From assembly GCA_017960705.1 (NCBI GenBank), contig JAGCYR010000115.1, forward strand, positions 1 to 5,044: a DNA stretch of 5,044 nucleotides, in the 5' to 3' direction. Position 1 is the first letter of the stretch. Each line of letters begins with the position of its first letter. Positions 1 through 5,044 of this stretch are shown here, piece after piece. A model generated the notes under the pieces. It had not been told where the DNA came from. It saw only the letters and a program-made list of their open reading frames with translations, and searched no databases. The position numbers and the translations under genes are program-made. Source of the stretch: Clostridia bacterium. GTDB lineage: Bacteria; Bacillota; Clostridia; Oscillospirales; CAG-272.

Positions 1-1
1 C

Positions 2-34
2 TGGGACGAATATGACGTCTATGCAAAGAACTGA
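2..34 (+). CDS. C-terminal end of an upstream gene (partial)
   Basis: The second forward frame is open from the left edge and reads WDEYDVYAKN, then TGA at 32-34. Its codons (gac, gaa, tat, gtc, aag, aac) fit the usage of the genes downstream, which is the main reason to think it is the tail of a real protein rather than noise. It would overlap the start of the flavoprotein gene by 14 or 23 bases, depending on which ATG that gene uses; such overlaps are common inside operons. Ten residues are too few to name a family, and I do not recognise it. The start lies outside the window. Confidence 0.4.
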   Translation, partial: WDEYDVYAKN

Positions 35-1271
35 CGCTCCCCGCGTCGTCGTGATCGGCGGGGGCGCAGCGGGTCTTCTCGCCGCAGGGACCGCCCAAAG
101 GAACGGCGCGACCGTCACCGTGATTGAACAGAACGACCGCCCCGGAAAGTAGATCCTGATCTCGGGAAAGGGTCGCTGCAACGTCACGAACGACTGCACC
201 CCCTCCGAGTTTATCCCGAACGTGACCAAAAACCAACGCTTCCTCTATTCCGCCGTCAACCGCTTTTCCCCGCAGGATATGCAGGAGCTGCTGTCCTCCC
301 TCGGCGTGGAACTCAAAACCGAGCGCGGCAAACGGGTCTTCCCCGTGTCGGATAAGAGTTCGGATATCCTTTCTGCTCTGCTCCGTTATACCTCCGACTG
401 TACGTTTCTTCGCGCCAAGGCGAAGGCGATCGCGCTGGATTCCGGCGCCGCCGTCGGGGTCGTGACCGAAAACGGGACTATCCCGTGCGACGCGGTGATC
501 CTCGCGACCGGCGGCGCGTCCTATTCCTTGACCGGCTCGGACGGCTCGGGCTACCGGATCGCGCTGGCGGCGGGTCACACCGTCACGCCTCTTATTCCCT
601 CGCTCGTCCCGCTGGTTTCGCCCTCCCCACTCTGCCCCGAGATGCAGGGTTTGTCGCTCAAAAACGTCGCTCTGACACTCTTCGACGGCGATCGCGAGCT
701 TTACCGGGATTTCGGGGAGATGCTGTTCACCCATTTCGGATTGAGCGGACCGATGATCCTATCGGCGTCCGCACATCTTCGGAACACCGACTTCGGGAAC
801 GTGCGCGTCGAGATCGACCTTAAACCCGCGCTCGACGAACAAACGCTGGAGAAGCGGATCCTGTCGGATTTCGCCAAGTATATCAACCGCGACGTCCGGA
901 ACGGTTTGAACGATCTTCTTCCCCAGAAGATGATACTGCCGTTCCTCACGCTTGCAGAGATCGACCCGCGCAAGAAGATCAACGTCCTGACCAAAGTCGA
1001 GCGGGGGCGGATGCTCTCGACCCTCAAGCGCTTTACCGTCCCCGTAACGGGATTCCGTCCCATCGAGGAGGCGATCGTCACCTCGGGCGGCGTCAGCGTG
1101 AAGGAGATCGACCCGAAGACCATGGCGTCCCGACTTGTAAAAGGGCTTTACTTTGCGGGCGAGATCATCGACGTCGACGCCTACACGGGCGGCTTCAATC
1201 TGCAGATCGCGTTTTCCACCGGATTTCTCGCGGGATTATCCGCCGCCGAGATCCGTTCACATGACAAATAA
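12..1271 (+). pseudogene. HI0933/YhiN-family FAD-dependent oxidoreductase, interrupted by an in-frame amber codon
   Basis: This is a flavoprotein of the HI0933/YhiN family (often annotated as aminoacetone oxidase family FAD-binding enzyme); the substrate is not well established. Numbering from ATG 12, the reading frame has 419 positions, close to the family's usual 400-420. The Rossmann motif GGGAAG lies at 16-21, ISGKGRCNVTN at 50-60, ATGGASY at 165-171, THFGLSGP at 240-247, TSGGVSV at 357-363, and the C-terminal FAD signature GLYFAGEIIDVDAYTGGFN at 378-396. All are family hallmarks and all sit in one frame. Codon 47 (150-152) is TAG, where relatives normally have lysine (GRK or GKK before the I/L-L-I-S/T-G segment), so a single AAG-to-TAG change explains it. 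The open frame after the stop would need a weak GTG at 222 and would lack both FAD motifs, so a restart product is unlikely to work. ATG 21 is an alternative start; ATG 12 has GGGA five bases upstream. TAA ends it 15 bases before the kinase fusion. It is a recent pseudogene, a sequencing error or an amber-suppressed gene. Confidence 0.85.
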
Positions 1272-1286
1272 AGTAGGTACAAGACA

Positions 1287-2636
1287 ATGTCACATCTCAA
1301 GATCGCCGTAGACGGCCCCGGGGGCGCCGGAAAGAGCAGCGTCTGTCGGGAGGTCGCCCGCCGTCTCAATCTTCTCTATATCGACACTGGCGCGCTCTAC
1401 CGCACGGTCGGGCTCTACGTGAAACGGAAGGAGATCGATCCCGCTGACCGTGACGCGGTCGTCGCGTCTCTTCCCGAACTTTCGATCGGGGTCAGAGCCG
1501 AACAGGGACGGCAGATCATCATTCTCGACGGCGTGGAGATCGGCGACGAGATCAGAACGCAGGAGATCTCGATGTACGCCTCCCGCGTTTCCGCCATCCC
1601 CGAGGTCCGGGCAAAACTGCTCGGCTATCAGAGGGGTTTTGCGGAGGAATACGACGTGATCCTCGACGGACGCGATATCGGGACGGTCATCTTCCCCGAC
1701 GCGGAGGTCAAGGTCTTTCTGACCGCCTCCCCCGAGGCGAGAGCCCACCGCCGGTATCTTGAACTGAAGACGAAAGGGGTCGACGTCACCGAGGAATCGG
1801 TGCTTGCCGAAATGAACGAGCGCGACCACGCCGATTCGACCCGGGAGAGCGCTCCGCTCGCAGCGGCGCCCGACGCCGTGACGGTCGACACCTCCGACCT
1901 TGATTTCGAGGGTTCCGTCGACGCCGTGATCTCGCTGATCAAGGCGCGCCGTTACGCTATGACCCCCGAAAAAGCGAAAAAAGTTAAAAAGCAGAAACGC
2001 TCCTACCGTTTCTTCTATTACACGCTCGGTTGGATCATCCGCTTCCTGCACCGCATCAAGGTCACGGGGCGCGAGAATCTCCCGCGCTCGGGCGGAGGCA
2101 TCCTCTGCGCCAACCATATCGCGATACTCGACATTTTCTCGATCGGGGCCAGCGTTCCCCGTCCGATCAATTTCCTTGCGAAACGCGAGCTCTTCAAAGT
2201 TCCCGTTCTGTCGTTTCTGATCCGCTCCGCCGGGGCGATCCCGCTGGAGAGAAAGAAGACCGATCTCGGCGCGATCCGCCGCTCGGTCGAGCTGGCTGCG
2301 AACGGCAATCTCGTCGCCATCTTCCCGCAGGGGCACCGCCAGCCGGGAAAAAATCCCGCCGACACCGAGTACAAATCCGGCGCGGCGCTGGTCGCCTACC
2401 GCTCCGGAGTCCCCATCGTCCCGATCTGTATCAAGATGAAGGGACAGAAATACAGGATCTTCCGCCGCACCGAGATCATTATCGGCAAACCGCTGTCGCA
2501 AGAGGAGCTCGGATTCGTCAACGGCGGTTCCGCCGAATACCGTGAAGCGGCTGCCAAGGTCTTTAACGAGATCTGTCGTCTCGGGAACTTCGAGAGAACG
2601 CTTCCCTCTCCCGCGGACGAAGAAAACAAAGACTGA
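1287..2636 (+). CDS. cmk-plsC: Fused cytidylate kinase / 1-acyl-glycerol-3-phosphate acyltransferase (CMK–PlsC)
   Basis: Residues 1-220 are cytidylate kinase, which phosphorylates CMP and dCMP with ATP. They show the P-loop GPGGAGKS (10-17), YIDTGALYR (31-39), LDGRDIGTVIFPDAEV (126-141), the arginine-rich lid AHRRY (153-157) and RDHADSTRESAPL (179-191). Residues 226-255 are a lysine-rich stretch followed by an aromatic, hydrophobic helix (FFYYTLGWIIRFLH), likely to lie on the membrane. Residues 256-435 are a PlsC-type acyltransferase, which makes phosphatidic acid from lysophosphatidic acid. They carry NHIAILD (H277 and D282 of HX4D), GAIPLER (316-322), FPQGHR (346-351) and VPIVPI (375-380). 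Block III is normally FPEGTR, so glutamate-to-glutamine and threonine-to-histidine are departures. At 449 residues it equals a kinase of about 220 plus an acyltransferase of about 200; the two are usually separate adjacent genes in Firmicutes. An AGG at 1275-1277 lies nine bases before the ATG. Met225 (1959) marks the likely old plsC start but has only a distant AAGG. The stop overlaps the next ATG by one base, suggesting translational coupling. Confidence 0.93.
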   Translation: MSHLKIAVDGPGGAGKSSVCREVARRLNLLYIDTGALYRTVGLYVKRKEIDPADRDAVVASLPELSIGVRAEQGRQIIILDGVEIGDEIRTQEISMYASRVSAIPEVRAKLLGYQRGFAEEYDVILDGRDIGTVIFPDAEVKVFLTASPEARAHRRYLELKTKGVDVTEESVLAEMNERDHADSTRESAPLAAAPDAVTVDTSDLDFEGSVDAVISLIKARRYAMTPEKAKKVKKQKRSYRFFYYTLGWIIRFLHRIKVTGRENLPRSGGGILCANHIAILDIFSIGASVPRPINFLAKRELFKVPVLSFLIRSAGAIPLERKKTDLGAIRRSVELAANGNLVAIFPQGHRQPGKNPADTEYKSGAALVAYRSGVPIVPICIKMKGQKYRIFRRTEIIIGKPLSQEELGFVNGGSAEYREAAAKVFNEICRLGNFERTLPSPADEENKD

Positions 2637-4717
2637 TGGTCACGCTGGCAAAGAACGCGGGCTTCTGTTTCGGGGTCAAGCGCGCCGCCGAGATGACCGA
2701 ACGGCTGATGGAAGAACCGGATCTCCGCATTTTTACGCTCGGGGACCTGATCCACAACCGCACCTATCTCGCCACCCTTGCCGAACGGGGCGTTAGATCG
2801 GTCGGGTTCGACCAAGCGGAAGAGATCGCCCGCTCGACCGAAACCGAGGGACCCGCCGCGCTCGTCATCCGCGCCCACGGCATCCCGCGGGAGGAAAACG
2901 AACGGCTGACCGAACTCTCGGAAAAGTATCCCGGTTTCCGCGTCTACGATATGACCTGCCCCAACGTCAAGCGGATCCATACGATCGCCGCCGAGAACAC
3001 CGGGGACGACACTGTCTTCTTCCTCTACGGATCTCCCGATCATCCCGAGCCCGTCGGCATCATGTCCTACGCCAAGGGAGAAAAGGCGATCTTTACCGAC
3101 GAGGACGAGCTGATCGAACTCCTCAAACACACCGATCTCACGGGAAAGCGGCTGGTTTTTGCGAGTCAGACGACCCAAAACTTGCTTCTGTGGAAAAAAA
3201 CTCAAAAAATAATTCAAAAACTATATACAAACTCGATTTTTTTTGATACAATATGTAGTGTTACGGAAAATCGGCAAACGGAAGCCATCGCGCTGGCGGA
3301 GCGGTCTGATTGTATGATCGTGATCGGCAGCCGCGAGAGTTCCAACACGCGGCATCTGTTTGATCTTTGCAGCAAGAGATGTCCCGAAACGTACCTGATC
3401 GAATCGGTGGATCAGCTACCGGACGTCCCGCGAATCCCCGGTTACCGTACATCAATCACCGCCGGCGCTTCCACACCGGGCGGGATCATTACGGAGGTAT
3501 TTCAAGCCATGGAAGAAAAACTCGAACTCGAAAGCTTCGAGGAAATGCTGAACGACTCTCTCAAAACATTACATACAGGAGAAACTGTGACCGGTATCGT
3601 GACGGCGATCGACGCCAACGGTATCTATCTTGACCTCGGGATCAAGCAGACCGGATTCATCGCCGCCGACCAGTTGTCGGTCGAGACCGATAAAGTCAAT
3701 CCTGCTGAAATGTTCAAGATCGGAGACGAGGTCAAAGCGTTCGTCATCCGCGTCAACGACGGCGAAGGAATGGTCACCCTTTCCAAGAAGCGCGTCGACG
3801 CCGACAAGAGCTGGATCACGATCGAAGAGGCGTACAACGACGGCACGATCCTTGAAGGAAAAGTCACCGAAATCGTCAAGGGCGGTCTCGTGATCGGAAT
3901 CGACAAGCACTCGATCTTCATTCCCGCAAGCCACAGCGGAGTTCCGAAGGACGGCGATCTGAACGTTCTTCTCGGGACCACGCAGCGTTTCAAACTGATC
4001 GAACTCGACGACACGAGAAAACGGGCGCTCGGCTCGATCCGCATCGTCAAGCGCGCCGAAAGAGCGGAGGCGGAAGCTGCGCTCTGGTCCACTCTTGAAG
4101 TGGGACAGCGCTTCAAAGGCACGGTCAAAAATCTGACCTCCTACGGGGCTTTCGTCGACATCGGCGGCATCGACGGTATGGTCCACAACTCCGAACTGTC
4201 CTGGAAGCGGATCAAGCATCCGTCGCAGGTCGTTTCGGTCGGACAGGAGATCGAGGTCTACATCAAGGAACTCGACCCCGAAAAGAAGCGCATTTCGCTC
4301 GGTTACAAGACCGAGGATATGGACGTCTTCTCGGTTTTCGCCGCCAACCACAACGAGGGCGACGTCGTTTCCGCGAAGATCGTTTCGATCATGCCCTTCG
4401 GCGCTTTTGCAGAGGTCGCCGACGGCGTCGACGGTCTGATCCACATCTCGCGTCTGTCGCGTGAGAAGGTCGCGAAGCCCGAGGACGTCGTTTCGATCGG
4501 ACAGGTCGTCGACGTGAAGATCACCGAGATCGACCGCGAGAACCGGAAACTCGGTCTCTCGATCCGTGCGATCGAAGAGGAAAAAGCCCGCGCCGAAGAG
4601 GCGGTCGCCCGCGAAGCCGAAAAGGCGGAGCGCGAGGCTGCCGAGAAGGCGGAGGCAGAAGAGAAAGCCGCCGAGCGCGCCGAGATGGAGAAATACATTT
4701 CCGGCGTTATCGACTGA
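2636..4717 (+). CDS. ispH-rpsA: Bifunctional 4-hydroxy-3-methylbut-2-enyl diphosphate reductase (IspH) / ribosomal protein S1
   Basis: Residues 1-290 are IspH (LytB), the last enzyme of the methylerythritol phosphate pathway, a 4Fe-4S protein that yields IPP and DMAPP. The three cluster cysteines are C11 (AGFCFGV), C108 (DMTCPNV) and C207 (DTICSVTENRQ). Active-site histidines are H40 (IHNRTY), H81 (RAHG) and H136 (DHPEP). SQTT (177-180), SSNT (235-238) and GASTPGG (277-283) are also present. Residues 313-645 hold four S1 RNA-binding domains at about 313-385, 402-470, 487-557 and 573-645. The second is the most divergent; the third (SYGAFVDIGGIDGMVHNSEL) and fourth are textbook. Residues 645-688 form a charged Glu/Lys/Ala helix, probably a coiled coil. 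The IspH–S1 fusion is known from Clostridia. S1 helps the 30S subunit bind mRNA. The ATG overlaps the previous stop (TGATG), so translation is probably coupled. A very AT-rich stretch encodes residues 187-209, and a strong internal ribosome-binding site precedes Met292, so S1 may also be made alone. The gene ends at a strong terminator. Confidence 0.95.
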   Translation: MVTLAKNAGFCFGVKRAAEMTERLMEEPDLRIFTLGDLIHNRTYLATLAERGVRSVGFDQAEEIARSTETEGPAALVIRAHGIPREENERLTELSEKYPGFRVYDMTCPNVKRIHTIAAENTGDDTVFFLYGSPDHPEPVGIMSYAKGEKAIFTDEDELIELLKHTDLTGKRLVFASQTTQNLLLWKKTQKIIQKLYTNSIFFDTICSVTENRQTEAIALAERSDCMIVIGSRESSNTRHLFDLCSKRCPETYLIESVDQLPDVPRIPGYRTSITAGASTPGGIITEVFQAMEEKLELESFEEMLNDSLKTLHTGETVTGIVTAIDANGIYLDLGIKQTGFIAADQLSVETDKVNPAEMFKIGDEVKAFVIRVNDGEGMVTLSKKRVDADKSWITIEEAYNDGTILEGKVTEIVKGGLVIGIDKHSIFIPASHSGVPKDGDLNVLLGTTQRFKLIELDDTRKRALGSIRIVKRAERAEAEAALWSTLEVGQRFKGTVKNLTSYGAFVDIGGIDGMVHNSELSWKRIKHPSQVVSVGQEIEVYIKELDPEKKRISLGYKTEDMDVFSVFAANHNEGDVVSAKIVSIMPFGAFAEVADGVDGLIHISRLSREKVAKPEDVVSIGQVVDVKITEIDRENRKLGLSIRAIEEEKARAEEAVAREAEKAEREAAEKAEAEEKAAERAEMEKYISGVID
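3194..3260 (+). promoter_or_regulatory. Candidate internal promoter inside ispH, reading toward the S1 half
   Basis: Seen: three A-tracts (3194-3200, 3204-3209 and 3216-3220) spaced about 10-11 bases apart, then TATACA at 3224-3229 (four of six matches to TTGACA), a 17-base spacer, and TACAAT at 3247-3252 (five of six matches to TATAAT) preceded by TG at 3244-3245, giving an extended -10. Transcription would start near 3259. The A-tracts then sit at about -65 to -39, where an UP element would be. Only 15 of the 70 bases at 3191-3260 are G or C in an otherwise GC-rich gene, and codons 187-209 end in G or C only twice in 23. Inferred: a sigma-A promoter giving an S1 transcript with a leader of about 250 bases. 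Chance AT-richness or a gene-conversion patch is the alternative. Confidence 0.5.
3493..3511 (+). promoter_or_regulatory. Internal ribosome-binding site and ATG start for a stand-alone S1 protein
   Basis: GGAGGT at 3493-3498 is a near-perfect Shine-Dalgarno sequence, with ten bases between it and the in-frame ATG at 3509-3511 (Met292 of the fusion). Starting here yields MEEKLELESFEEMLNDSLKT and then all four S1 domains, 402 residues in total. This lies at the natural boundary after the last IspH motif and matches the length class of free four-domain S1 proteins in Firmicutes. It is the best Shine-Dalgarno seen in the plus-strand operon, better than those of the annotated starts. Whether it is used is inferred. 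The spacing is slightly long. Confidence 0.55.
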
Positions 4718-4735
4718 CCCTACACCGATAAAATT

Positions 4736-4765
4736 CACCGCGGGGACTTCCCCGCGGTGTTTTTT
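4736..4765 (+). terminator. Rho-independent terminator of the cmk-plsC–ispH-rpsA operon
   Basis: CACCGCGGGG (4736-4745) pairs perfectly with CCCCGCGGTG (4750-4759) across an ACTT tetraloop, followed at once by six Ts (4760-4765) and further T-rich sequence. It begins 18 bases after the stop codon of the IspH–S1 gene. The ten-base, GC-rich stem makes this a strong terminator in the plus direction. On the minus strand the stem is followed by only a short mixed A/T run, so it should not be efficient that way. Confidence 0.93.
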
Positions 4766-4780
4766 GATTTCTTTTTACAA

Positions 4781-4810
4781 ACAAAAAATCCCGACGATCT
4801 GTCGGGATTT
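4781..4810 (-). terminator. Rho-independent terminator of rpsU
   Basis: AAATCCCGAC (4786-4795) pairs with GTCGGGATTT (4801-4810) across a five-base loop. Read on the minus strand, the hairpin lies 13 bases past the rpsU stop. It runs into TTTTTTGT, whose first three Ts form the base of the stem, with more T-rich sequence beyond. On the plus strand the hairpin is followed by ATTTGGGGGG, a poor T-tract, so it serves mainly rpsU. Confidence 0.88.
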
Positions 4811-4823
4811 ATTTGGGGGGTTA

Positions 4824-5000
4824 TCACTTGTACTTGCGCTTTCTCGCGGCTTCGGATTTCTTCTTCCGCTTGACGCTCGGCTTCTCGTAGCACTCTCTCT
4901 TGCGGAGTTCCGCGAGGACGCCCGATTTCGCGCAGGAACGCTTGAAACGACGCAGCGCGCTGGCGATCGTCTCGTTCTCTTTCACTCTGATTTCTTCCAT
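4824..5000 (-). CDS. rpsU: 30S ribosomal protein S21
   Basis: The minus strand encodes a 58-residue, strongly basic protein starting MEEIRVKENETIASALRRFK and ending PSVKRKKKSEAARKRKYK, which is the full length and signature of bacterial S21. S21 binds late to the 30S platform near the 3' end of 16S rRNA and takes part in translation initiation, next to where S1 and the Shine-Dalgarno helix act. Two cysteines are visible (C23 in RSCAKSG and C37 in RECYEKP); many relatives that I recall have histidine at the second. A TGA stop is followed directly by an in-frame TAA. The start has a clear AAGGGGG site upstream. The gene stands alone here, convergent with the ispH-rpsA operon and with its own terminator; whatever lies upstream is beyond the right edge. 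Confidence 0.97.
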   Translation of the reverse strand: MEEIRVKENETIASALRRFKRSCAKSGVLAELRKRECYEKPSVKRKKKSEAARKRKYK

Positions 5001-5007
5001 TCTGTTT

Positions 5008-5016
5008 CCCCCCCTT
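5008..5016 (-). promoter_or_regulatory. Ribosome-binding site of rpsU containing a seven-G run
   Basis: Read on the minus strand, AAGGGGGGG (5016-5008) lies seven bases before the rpsU ATG at 5000. AAGGGG can pair with the 16S rRNA tail, which confirms this start. The G run leaves several possible pairing registers, and a gain or loss of one G would shift the spacing. Confidence 0.8.
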
Positions 5017-5037
5017 CGCTTATGACAAGAGGCAATT

Positions 5038-5043
5038 ATTTTA
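5038..5043 (-). promoter_or_regulatory. Possible -10 element of the rpsU promoter
   Basis: On the minus strand TAAAAT (5043-5038) matches five of six bases of the sigma-A -10 consensus and lies 37 bases before the rpsU start codon, giving a plausible short leader. The matching -35 region would fall beyond the right edge of the window, so the call rests on one hexamer in AT-rich sequence. Confidence 0.28.
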
Positions 5044-5044
5044 C

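Noticed and set aside
222..1271. A shortened flavoprotein gene starting at GTG 222.
   Set aside because: This would drop the FAD-binding GGGAAG and GKGRCN motifs that are plainly encoded upstream in the same frame, and no ribosome-binding site precedes 222. The interrupted full-length reading is better supported.
1261..1311. A 16-codon open frame starting at ATG 1261, between the flavoprotein and the kinase fusion.
   Set aside because: No Shine-Dalgarno, no recognisable product, and it overlaps the conserved kinase N-terminus in another frame.
1290..2501. A 403-codon open frame on the minus strand, antisense to the CMK–PlsC gene.
   Set aside because: It mirrors the codon bias of the plus-strand gene, has no recognisable domain and a composition rich in Asp, Arg and Gly as expected of a GC-rich shadow, while the plus strand has unmistakable kinase and acyltransferase motifs.
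3237..3244. Run of eight Ts, considered as an internal terminator or slippage/frameshift site.
   Set aside because: No GC-rich hairpin precedes it, and the reading frame continues correctly on both sides with conserved IspH residues, so it fits better as part of the AT-rich promoter-like segment.
4229..4504. An 18-base direct repeat (4229-4246 and 4487-4504) differing at one position.
   Set aside because: Both copies encode the same VVS(V/I)GQ turn of successive S1 domains. It reflects domain duplication and codon preference, not a mobile or regulatory repeat.
3569..4738. A 389-codon open frame on the minus strand, antisense to the S1 domains.
   Set aside because: It is low-complexity (Asp, Leu, Val and Arg rich), has no family motif, and its start would lie within the rpsA terminator. 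It is a by-product of the GC-rich S1 codons.

Overview
The window looks like a core-genome segment of a fairly GC-rich member of the Clostridia, plausibly an uncultured gut lineage related to Oscillospiraceae or Ruminococcaceae. The signs are the IspH–ribosomal protein S1 fusion (an arrangement known from Clostridia), the neighbourhood HI0933-family flavoprotein–cmk–plsC–ispH–rpsA, Firmicutes-type Shine-Dalgarno sites, and a clostridial-style S21. There are no phage, transposon, CRISPR or RNA genes. I see no complete undescribed system; the unusual points concern how ordinary genes are fused, broken or re-expressed.

Plus strand, left to right. A ten-residue C-terminal scrap of an upstream gene (2-34) overlaps the start of an HI0933/YhiN-family FAD flavoprotein (12-1271). 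That flavoprotein is complete except for one in-frame amber codon at 150-152, between the dinucleotide-binding glycine motif and the GKGRCN motif. After a 15-base gap comes a 449-residue fusion of cytidylate kinase and a PlsC-type acyltransferase (1287-2636). Its TGA stop shares one base with the ATG of a 693-residue IspH–S1 fusion (2636-4717). The three genes read as one operon and end at a strong hairpin terminator (4736-4765).

Minus strand. Facing the operon is rpsU (5000-4824, 58 residues), with its own hairpin terminator (4810-4781), so the two transcription units converge on about 100 bases carrying back-to-back terminators.

Functionally, CMK makes CDP (the precursor of CTP) and the acyltransferase makes phosphatidic acid. 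CTP and phosphatidic acid are the two substrates for CDP-diacylglycerol synthesis. IspH makes the isoprenoid precursors, and S1 and S21 help the 30S subunit bind mRNA. The operon therefore joins membrane-building steps to translation capacity.

The most interesting signal lies inside ispH. A stretch of about 70 bases (3191-3260), with 15 G or C bases by hand count, carries phased A-tracts, a -35-like hexamer and an extended -10. About 250 bases downstream a GGAGGT precedes Met292, exactly where a free-standing four-domain S1 would begin. I infer that the cell can make S1 alone as well as the IspH–S1 fusion.
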